NCBI GenBank assembly: GCA_001512945.1
Contig: LFTF01000094.1
Coordinates: 897-6,073, forward strand
Length of the DNA: 5,177 bases
Source of the DNA: Clostridiales bacterium DTU023
Lineage (GTDB): Bacteria > Bacillota > Clostridia > Saccharofermentanales > DTU023
Direction: 5' to 3'
The notes below the pieces were generated by a model, which saw only the letters and a program-made list of their open reading frames with translations, did not search any database and was not told the origin of the DNA. Made by a program: the position numbers and the translations under genes. Numbering within the stretch: position 1 is the stretch's first letter; the number at the start of each line of letters is the position of its first letter. Of the stretch, positions 1 through 5,177 are shown piece after piece.

Positions 1-1
1 T

Positions 2-1678
2 ATGAAAGATAATCAACGCATTACCATCTATCGTTTGCTATGGGAGCATAAACGCGGTTTCATAATCTACCTTTTCGCGGCATTCCTTCCGATCTTGCAG
101 CAACTGATCCAGGAAGGCCTCTTCAGTTTTTCATTTAGCCTGCTTGACGCGACGACTTCAACCGAAATCAGCGCACGCATCACGATTATGGTCACCGGCA
201 TGCTCATACCAGCCGGTCTTTACTGGATTTCCCGACGCCTTCGTATCGGCTTTATGCGGGACATTTTGCTCACTATACGAAAACTCAGCTTTCGCCATAT
301 CCTGAGTCTCCCCGTCCGCGTCTTCTCACGCAAATCTCGAGACGAGCACCTTTCGCACCTTGTCAATGACATCAATATTATCGAGAACGATTTCTTTGTG
401 TCATTTCTCAACGTCATCTTTAACGTTGGTCTCACGCTGATCACGATTTGCATTCTGCTGGTGCTCGATTGGCGGTACGGACTGGCGATTGTCCTGGCAA
501 CTTTTCTGGTCGCGCTTTTAGGACGCTTTTTTCGCAAACGTATCGTTACTCTCAAACAGCAAGAATCTGAGGCGAACAAGGATTTTTCAAAACAGATGTC
601 AAATGTTTACAGCGGTCTGGAGATCTTGAAGCTCAACCGTGTGGAGGAGCCATTCCGGATCAGATCGATGGGTTATGTGACCGCGCTTGAAAAAGTCAAG
701 ATGCGCTTCAACATCTTTGATCATTTCCAGAGCGGCACTATGGGAACGCTGGGCCTTGTGTTTCAAGTCCTCTCTTTTCTCTATGTGGGGATGGAACTCG
801 CTTCGGGCCGAATATCTCTTGTACAGGGAATATTCATGACCATGATTACACAGCGCGCGATCTGGAGTATGGTCCAAATTTTCCCGCACTTGAATAAACT
901 GCGCGCGAGTGAGGAGATATTCGATCGCATCGTCAATGGTGACGATGAGGAACGGCAGGAGTTGCTCCCGTCGGGAACAGGTTCCTTCGCGCTCAATCAC
1001 GCGCTCAAAGTTGATAATCTCTCCTTTTCATACGAGGGTAAACCTGTGCTGAGACACGCGTCATTTTCGATTAAGCCTGGCGAGAAAATCCTGCTCAAAG
1101 GCGCCTCCGGATCTGGCAAGACAACGCTCCTTAATCTACTGGCAGGCGTGCACACATCGTATGACGGGACAATCGATTACGATGGCAAAGAGCTCAGAAA
1201 TATTGACCCGATCTTTCTCAACCACGGGATCGCCGAGATCTACCAGGATGTCTTCTTGTTTGAGGATACGCTTCGAAACAACATCACCTTGTTCGGCAAC
1301 TACGAGGACAGTGACATTTTGAAAGCGGTCGACCAGGCAGGGCTACGTGAGCTTGTCGAACGGCTCCCGCTGGGACTCAATACACCACTCGAAGAGAACG
1401 GGAAAAACCTTTCCGGAGGAGAACGGCAACGCGTATCGATCGCGCGCGCCGTCATCAAGGAATCATCACTCCTGCTGGCCGACGAAGCAACGTCGAATCT
1501 CGACGAAACTCTTGGACGGCTTGTTGAAGCGACCTTGCTTTCACTGGACGCGACCGTAATCGCGATATCTCACCGCCACTATGACGGCGTAACGAAAAAC
1601 TACGATCGTGTTCTAGAGATTGACGCGGGCACATTATCCGAGTGGCATGTCGATGATTATTTCCGGGAGGTGGTTTAA
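2..1678 (+). CDS. Half-size ABC exporter, permease fused to ATPase (first of a pair)
   Basis: Predicted 558-residue inner-membrane exporter subunit with an N-terminal six-helix membrane domain and a C-terminal ATPase domain. Hydrophobic segments lie near residues 18-38, 58-76, 130-155, 157-176, 246-267 and 271-295. The ATPase domain starts near 335: A-loop Tyr344, Walker A GASGSGKT at 367-374, Q-loop Gln415, signature LSGGE at 470-474, Walker B ending in Asp494 with catalytic Glu495, D-loop SNLD at 498-501 and switch His524. All catalytic residues are present; Ala493 replaces the usual aliphatic residue before the Walker B aspartate. There is no N-terminal C39 peptidase domain, so it is not a leader-cleaving bacteriocin exporter. 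It is slightly shorter than typical half-exporters (about 580-600 residues). The ATG at base 2 gives a normal short N-terminus, but only one upstream base is visible, so an earlier start cannot be excluded. By family it should export drugs, lipids or peptides; the substrate cannot be told from sequence. It probably pairs with the next gene product. Confidence 0.93.
   Translation: MKDNQRITIYRLLWEHKRGFIIYLFAAFLPILQQLIQEGLFSFSFSLLDATTSTEISARITIMVTGMLIPAGLYWISRRLRIGFMRDILLTIRKLSFRHILSLPVRVFSRKSRDEHLSHLVNDINIIENDFFVSFLNVIFNVGLTLITICILLVLDWRYGLAIVLATFLVALLGRFFRKRIVTLKQQESEANKDFSKQMSNVYSGLEILKLNRVEEPFRIRSMGYVTALEKVKMRFNIFDHFQSGTMGTLGLVFQVLSFLYVGMELASGRISLVQGIFMTMITQRAIWSMVQIFPHLNKLRASEEIFDRIVNGDDEERQELLPSGTGSFALNHALKVDNLSFSYEGKPVLRHASFSIKPGEKILLKGASGSGKTTLLNLLAGVHTSYDGTIDYDGKELRNIDPIFLNHGIAEIYQDVFLFEDTLRNNITLFGNYEDSDILKAVDQAGLRELVERLPLGLNTPLEENGKNLSGGERQRVSIARAVIKESSLLLADEATSNLDETLGRLVEATLLSLDATVIAISHRHYDGVTKNYDRVLEIDAGTLSEWHVDDYFREVV
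1666..1671 (+). promoter_or_regulatory. Ribosome binding site of the second ABC gene
   Basis: GGAGGT, a near-perfect Shine-Dalgarno sequence, lies 7 bases before the ATG at 1679 and inside the last codons of the preceding gene. It fixes the start of the second ABC gene and, with the directly abutting stop and start codons, indicates translational coupling. Confidence 0.85.
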
Positions 1679-3385
1679 ATGTCCAGGCCGATTAAAAAAC
1701 AAAAAGAACCGCGCAAACCGTTACCTCCCGATCTGGTAAACCTACTGAGGCGCACGCGCCGAGAGCTAATACCTGCTGCGTTACCCATGGTCATGTCTGC
1801 GGCACTCAATGTATTTCTCATGCTGCTGATGAAGAAAAGTCTTGACGCCGCGCTCACTGGCGATCTCGCTCAGGTGAAAAACGCTATCCTGCCCATTGTG
1901 CTGGGCGCCCTCCTCTTCATACCGGTCGACCTTTTGTCTGCCTGGATGAGAGGACGCTACATGCGGTTCGCGAATGAATCACTTAAAGGGCGTTACATTG
2001 ATCGCGTGTTCAAAAAGAATATCAGTGAGTTTCAAGGCGAACATCTCGCGCTCTATCTTTCGAATATCACGAACGACATGAACTCGATTGAACAGCGATA
2101 CTTCCTGTCTCTTTTCGAAATCTTACGACAGTTCATCGGCGCCCTGGGAGGAGCTATCATCCTTTTCAGCGTCAACTGGATCGTAGCAGTGCTCGCGCTT
2201 ATACCCGGCGCCTTTGTCTCGTTTATTGCGCTCCGTTCAGGCCGCGGACTTGAAAAACATGAGGGGGAACGGTCCGATTTTTTAAAACAGTACACCATCT
2301 ACATCCGTGAAGTTCTCTCTGCGTTCCGCATCATTCGCAACAACAACCTGGAAAAGAAAATCAATGAGGATTTCGACGAGAAAAGCATCGGCGTTCAGCA
2401 AAAGCGGTTTGAATTGGATAAAGCAGAGTCGGTTGTCTATGTAAGAAACAGCGCAATCTTCTCGCTTTTGATCGCTGTGTTGCTAGTCGCCGCCATGTTT
2501 ACGGCCCGGTCCGGGATTATCACGATAGGTGGGATTATTCTTGTGATCAGCGGCTACGGCTCCATTATGAACGCTTTCGCCAACGTATCAGAACGTCTCC
2601 CGATGATCGCGTCGGAGCGCCCCGTATTTCTCCGGATGGAACAAGCGCTTGAGAACAAGGGAACGGAAAATGAACTTGAAGTACAATCCTTTGCCCGGCT
2701 CAAGGGCGAACTCGTCTTCGATAAAGTTTCTTTCGCCTATGACGAAAACCAGGTACTAAACGATGCGTCATTTGCAATGCAGCGCGGCGGAAAATATATG
2801 CTCACCGGTCCGTCAGGCGGCGGCAAGTCGACCGTACTGCGGCTGATTCGAAAGTACTTCAATCCCGATGAGGGCGCCGTCATGATCGACGACCAGGATT
2901 TGCGATCCATCAGGCGGGAGTCTTATTACGAACACCTGGCCAATGTTGAGCAGCACGTCTTCCTATTTGAGGACACGTTGCGAAACAATCTGACACTTTA
3001 CAAACCTTATGAAGACAGAGCAATCCTGGAAGCGGCCTCGGCGGCAGGGCTTTCGGGTTTTCTCGACACGCTCCCCGGCGGCCTTGACTATGTCGTCCTC
3101 GATAACGGCAAGAATCTCTCGGGCGGAGAACGCGCACGCATCGCGATCGCCCGTGGTCTGATCGCGGACGCGGATCTCCTGCTTCTTGACGAAGCATTTG
3201 CAAGTCTTGATGAGGATGTCGCGCGAAGCATTGAGCAAACGCTCCTGCGACTGGAGAATGTGACGGTTGTCTCGGTAAGTCACGTCATTTTCCGCGATAC
3301 AGCCAGTTTGTATGACGCTATCTTTGAAGTCAAGCGGGGCAGGGTCACGCAAAGCGTCCTGTCCTCTTCGGCGTCGGATCTTTAG
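1679..3385 (+). CDS. Half-size ABC exporter, permease fused to ATPase (second of a pair)
   Basis: Predicted 568-residue partner of the preceding exporter. A basic, proline-containing cytoplasmic N-terminus (residues 1-28) precedes hydrophobic segments near 30-52, 68-90, 141-163, 165-186, 257-276 and 279-303. ATPase motifs are A-loop Tyr354, Walker A GPSGGGKS at 377-384, Q-loop Gln425, signature LSGGE at 480-484, Walker B LLLLD ending at Asp504 with catalytic Glu505, D-loop ASLD at 508-511 and switch His535. Walker A, Q-loop and signature are each offset by exactly ten residues from the first protein, and both share VFLFEDTLRNN after the Q-loop glutamine and NGKNLSGGER at the signature. This marks the pair as paralogues, while the membrane domains have diverged much more. 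The start is set by the strong ribosome site, and the gene abuts the upstream stop without a gap. A heterodimeric exporter is the likeliest arrangement, but two homodimers are possible. Substrate unknown. The C-terminus is a short Ser-rich tail. Confidence 0.93.
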   Translation: MSRPIKKQKEPRKPLPPDLVNLLRRTRRELIPAALPMVMSAALNVFLMLLMKKSLDAALTGDLAQVKNAILPIVLGALLFIPVDLLSAWMRGRYMRFANESLKGRYIDRVFKKNISEFQGEHLALYLSNITNDMNSIEQRYFLSLFEILRQFIGALGGAIILFSVNWIVAVLALIPGAFVSFIALRSGRGLEKHEGERSDFLKQYTIYIREVLSAFRIIRNNNLEKKINEDFDEKSIGVQQKRFELDKAESVVYVRNSAIFSLLIAVLLVAAMFTARSGIITIGGIILVISGYGSIMNAFANVSERLPMIASERPVFLRMEQALENKGTENELEVQSFARLKGELVFDKVSFAYDENQVLNDASFAMQRGGKYMLTGPSGGGKSTVLRLIRKYFNPDEGAVMIDDQDLRSIRRESYYEHLANVEQHVFLFEDTLRNNLTLYKPYEDRAILEAASAAGLSGFLDTLPGGLDYVVLDNGKNLSGGERARIAIARGLIADADLLLLDEAFASLDEDVARSIEQTLLRLENVTVVSVSHVIFRDTASLYDAIFEVKRGRVTQSVLSSSASDL

Positions 3386-3492
3386 CGCAGGCGATCTGCT
3401 AAACGTGTCTTCAATAATTACGGCGACCGCGAACAAGCAGAGTCGCGAGTATTTCTAACGACACGATGTGTTAAACATAAATGCTGTCAACG
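3386..3492. other. Convergent intergenic gap without a clear terminator
   Basis: These 107 bases separate the 3' ends of the ABC operon and the helicase gene. Only weak hairpins are visible. CGCGA at 3428-3432 can pair with TCGCG at 3443-3447 around a 10-base loop, or alternatively GCGAC at 3423-3427 with GTCGC at 3442-3446. GCAG at 3387-3390 can pair with CTGC at 3396-3399. None is followed by a proper T-run in either direction, so I do not call an intrinsic terminator. No coding potential is seen here. Confidence 0.6.
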
Positions 3493-4824
3493 TCATTTTC
3501 TTGGCTGACCAGCCCAGCTCTTTGCTGTGCGTGTGCGCTCACGATTATAGGATGTCCGTTTTCTGTTCACACTGCCATCCGGCCTGGATTGACGCGTTTT
3601 ACCAGCTGATTTTCCCGCCCGGGAAGAAGAGCTGTTTGCTGAGCTATTTCTCGCCGGCCTCACCGCCTTGACTGCCGGAAAGTTGTCCATAAGGGGGAAT
3701 GGATGGTTTTCGATTTCAACGAGCTGCTTGTCAATCAATTTTTCAATGTTGGGCAGAAGACTTTTCTCATCGAAGTTGCAAAAAGAAATCGCTATCCCTG
3801 AAAGGCCTGCCCGTCCTGTACGTCCTATGCGGTGGACATACGTTTCAGGAATTTCCGGCAGGTCAAAGTTGATCACATGAGACAATTCCTCGATGTCGAT
3901 CCCTCTGGATGCGATATCGGTGGCAACAAGGACACGGAGATTGCCGTTCTTAAAGTCGTTCAAGGCGTTTTGGCGCGCTCTTTGTGACTTATTGCCGTGG
4001 ATCGCCTGTGCTTCCACATCATTTTGCAGCAAATGCTTGACGACGCTGTTCGCGCCGTGTTTGGTTCTCGTAAACACCAGGGCGGAATCAATTGAGTCTC
4101 CCTGAAGGAGGTGTGTGAGCAGGTGCTTCTTATTGGCCTTATCGACGTAGTACATATATTGCTCTGTGGATTCCACGGTCGATGACACGGGCGTGATATC
4201 GACTCTGGCAGGATTTTTTAACAAATCTCTCGATAACTTGGCAATGTCTTCAGGCATCGTCGCCGAAAAAAGCAGCGTCTGCTTGTCTTCCGGTGTGTAG
4301 GCTGTGATTTTTCGAACGTCGTGAATAAATCCCATGTCGAGCATACGGTCCGCTTCGTCGAGAATCAGGATTTTAATCTGTCGTAAATCAATCAGCTTCT
4401 GGTTGATTAAATCAAGCAGTCGTCCCGGTGTGGCCACGAGTATGTCTACCCCTCGCTTTAAATTTTCTTCCTGTGGTTTCTGCGACACACCGCCATAAAC
4501 AACACACGATTCCAGGCCGGTGTACACACCATAGGCGCGGGTACTTTCATATATCTGAATGGCCAGCTCTCTGGTCGGCGTCAAAATGAGGGCCCCGATC
4601 ATTCGTGTCCGGGATGTTGATTGTTGCGTTTTTCTCAGCAGCTGCAGTGTCGGTATAGCAAAGGCAGCGGTTTTGCCGGTTCCCGTCTGGGCACAGCCCA
4701 GCATATCTCTGCCGCCCAAAATGATTGGAATTGCCTTTTCCTGTATGGGTGTCGGTATGGAATAATTTTCCTGCTCCAACGCCTTCAGTATTTCCGGGAT
4801 AATATTTAACTGTTTAAATTGCAT
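3493..4824 (-). CDS. DEAD-box ATP-dependent RNA helicase (DeaD/RhlE/CshA type)
   Basis: Predicted 443-residue cytoplasmic RNA helicase that unwinds short RNA duplexes using ATP; relatives act in ribosome assembly, mRNA decay and cold adaptation. Motifs, numbered from the chosen start, are: Q motif PTPIQ ending at Gln28, motif I AQTGTGKT at 45-52, Ia PTRELA at 83-88, Ib TPGR at 132-135, II DEAD at 156-159, III SAT at 187-189, IV LVFT at 249-252, V ATDIASRGID at 301-310 and VI HRIGRTGR at 331-338. Both RecA-like domains are complete. After about residue 385 comes a low-complexity tail rich in Ser, Arg and Lys, probably for RNA binding; there is no folded DbpA-type domain. I chose the ATG at 4824 because MQFKQL followed by the Q motif matches the family N-terminus. 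A GTG at 4878 in the same frame would add 18 atypical residues from the leader. The exact orthologue (CshA, CshB, DeaD or RhlE) cannot be settled, so no symbol is given. It is transcribed towards the ABC operon. Confidence 0.95.
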   Translation of the reverse strand: MQFKQLNIIPEILKALEQENYSIPTPIQEKAIPIILGGRDMLGCAQTGTGKTAAFAIPTLQLLRKTQQSTSRTRMIGALILTPTRELAIQIYESTRAYGVYTGLESCVVYGGVSQKPQEENLKRGVDILVATPGRLLDLINQKLIDLRQIKILILDEADRMLDMGFIHDVRKITAYTPEDKQTLLFSATMPEDIAKLSRDLLKNPARVDITPVSSTVESTEQYMYYVDKANKKHLLTHLLQGDSIDSALVFTRTKHGANSVVKHLLQNDVEAQAIHGNKSQRARQNALNDFKNGNLRVLVATDIASRGIDIEELSHVINFDLPEIPETYVHRIGRTGRAGLSGIAISFCNFDEKSLLPNIEKLIDKQLVEIENHPFPLMDNFPAVKAVRPARNSSANSSSSRAGKSAGKTRQSRPDGSVNRKRTSYNRERTRTAKSWAGQPRK

Positions 4825-4837
4825 ATGTTTTCTATTT

Positions 4838-4847
4838 CTCTTTCCTT
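4838..4847 (-). promoter_or_regulatory. Weak candidate ribosome binding site of the helicase gene
   Basis: AAGGAAAGAG, read on the minus strand, is the only purine-rich block before the ATG at 4824. Its AAGGA part is 18 bases from the start and its GAG part is 13, both longer than ideal. Initiation may therefore be weak or depend on leader structure. It lies just downstream of the predicted leader stem (4856-4940). Confidence 0.4.
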
Positions 4848-4855
4848 GTTCTACT

Positions 4856-4940
4856 AGATCTGGTGCTCTTATTTTCACAGCGATAACACGCCATCCCCAT
4901 CTCGGCTTTTGCCCGGGTCGGGAGGCGCACCAAACGATCT
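4856..4940 (-). promoter_or_regulatory. Predicted structured leader element upstream of the helicase
   Basis: Read on the minus strand, AGATC (4940-4936) and TGGTGC (4932-4927), separated by a 3-base bulge GTT, are complementary to the contiguous GCACCAGATCT (4866-4856). This gives 11 base pairs. Directly inside, GCCTCCC (4926-4920) can pair with GGGA (4897-4894) and GGC (4892-4890), with one bulged T. At the tip a short GC-rich hairpin with an AAAA loop can form near 4904-4916. The element ends 31 bases before the start codon. Pairing was judged by eye; function is inferred from position only. It matches no riboswitch class I recognise. Confidence 0.4.
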
Positions 4941-5034
4941 CGTCTGTAGTTTGCTATTAATCTATTCTCGGGAAAGTGCCAATAGTCGGTTTGTATAGAC
5001 CTTTTATCGATATAGAAATGAACACGCAACAGAC

Positions 5035-5063
5035 ATCATAGGTTTTATTGATCTCTAACGCAA
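5035..5063 (-). promoter_or_regulatory. Candidate sigma-70/sigma-A promoter for the helicase gene
   Basis: On the minus strand a -35-like TTGCGT (5063-5058) is followed after exactly 17 bases by TATGAT (5040-5035), a five-of-six match to the -10 consensus. The -35 box matches only its first three bases. Transcription would start near 5028, giving a leader of about 200 bases before the ATG at 4824. A weaker alternative is TATACA near 4995-5000, which lacks a good -35 box. Confidence 0.45.
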
Positions 5064-5177
5064 GCGAAACCGGCTAAATCGCGCCTATACACTCACGGGT
5101 TACATAAATCGAGGCGGATACGTCGGCTACCGGGGCAGTCAAACGCGGCCGGTCGACACCGGATCCTGAACACCTAT

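Larger units (their letters stand above)
4825..5177. other. Non-coding region upstream of the helicase, to the window edge
   Basis: No supportable gene is found in these 353 bases. The part next to the helicase is its probable transcribed leader and promoter. Beyond the promoter, 5064-5177 is more GC-rich. Two minus-strand frames run in from the window edge and end at 5139 and 5074 respectively, so the 3' end of another minus-strand gene may lie here. The visible 12 or 33 residues show no recognisable family. No tRNA, repeat array or mobile-element end was seen. Confidence 0.5.

Noticed and set aside
1250..2989. A possible repeat: similar 33-base stretches at 1250-1282 and 2957-2989.
   Set aside because: They encode the same conserved segment after the Q-loop in the two paralogous ATPases and differ at about six positions. 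This is protein conservation, not a DNA repeat.
2963..3436. A 157-codon minus-strand frame overlapping the end of the second ABC gene.
   Set aside because: It lies opposite the conserved ATPase motifs of a clear gene and shows no domain; it is a shadow of that gene's codon pattern. The same applies to the frames at 220-579 and 599-1000.
3468..4105. Short plus-strand frames of 60-70 codons antisense to the helicase.
   Set aside because: They lie opposite a fully conserved helicase, lack ribosome sites and show no recognisable product.
4825..4878. An 18-residue N-terminal extension of the helicase starting at GTG 4878.
   Set aside because: It has no ribosome site, its residues do not resemble the family, and it runs through the predicted leader stem. 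The family N-terminus begins at the ATG at 4824.
4904..4932. A GC-rich block ending in GCACCA on the plus strand that resembles a tRNA 3' end.
   Set aside because: There is no T-loop TTCRA, anticodon arm or matching acceptor strand. The GCACCA instead pairs with TGGTGC at 4861-4866.
4832..5029. A 65-codon minus-strand frame starting with TTG just before the helicase.
   Set aside because: It has no ribosome site, it would begin at the predicted transcription start, its composition is arginine-rich and random-looking, and no family is recognised. It is more likely leader RNA.
5147..5165. SalI-like GTCGAC and BamHI-like GGATCC sites close together near the edge, suggesting a cloning linker.
   Set aside because: The surrounding bases match no vector I recognise, and two six-base palindromes close together can occur by chance in GC-rich DNA.

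Overview
The window carries three genes and no sign of a mobile element, CRISPR array, rRNA or tRNA. Two adjacent plus-strand genes (2-1678 and 1679-3385) encode half-size ABC exporters, each a membrane domain fused to an ATPase domain. A convergent minus-strand gene (3493-4824) encodes a DEAD-box RNA helicase of the DeaD/RhlE/CshA type. The wording of the helicase N-terminus and the tandem half-transporter pair look Firmicutes-like to me (Clostridia or relatives). The base composition is balanced rather than AT-rich. This taxonomic reading is a weak inference; no ribosomal or other marker is present.

Positions 2-3385: the TAA stop of the first ABC gene abuts the ATG of the second with no spacer, and the second gene's Shine-Dalgarno site lies in the last codons of the first. 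The two were almost certainly co-transcribed and translationally coupled, and probably form a heterodimeric exporter. Their nucleotide-binding domains keep the same spacing from Walker A to the signature motif and share nearly identical Q-loop and signature regions, so they are paralogues. Both carry complete catalytic motifs. The promoter of this operon lies left of the window, and no substrate, peptide precursor or regulator gene is visible, so the cargo is unknown.

Positions 3386-3492: a 107-base convergent gap without a convincing intrinsic terminator. Positions 3493-4824: the helicase, with all expected motifs and a basic, Ser/Arg-rich tail. Positions 4825-5177: about 350 bases with no supportable gene. 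It contains a plausible sigma-70-type promoter for the helicase (5035-5063), which implies a leader of about 200 nt. The start-proximal part of that leader can fold into a bulged 11-bp stem enclosing an inner stem-loop. Long structured leaders are known for cold-shock DEAD-box helicase genes, so this is the most interesting non-coding element here. I see no evidence for a wholly new multi-gene system; the ABC pair and the helicase are convergent and need not be functionally linked.
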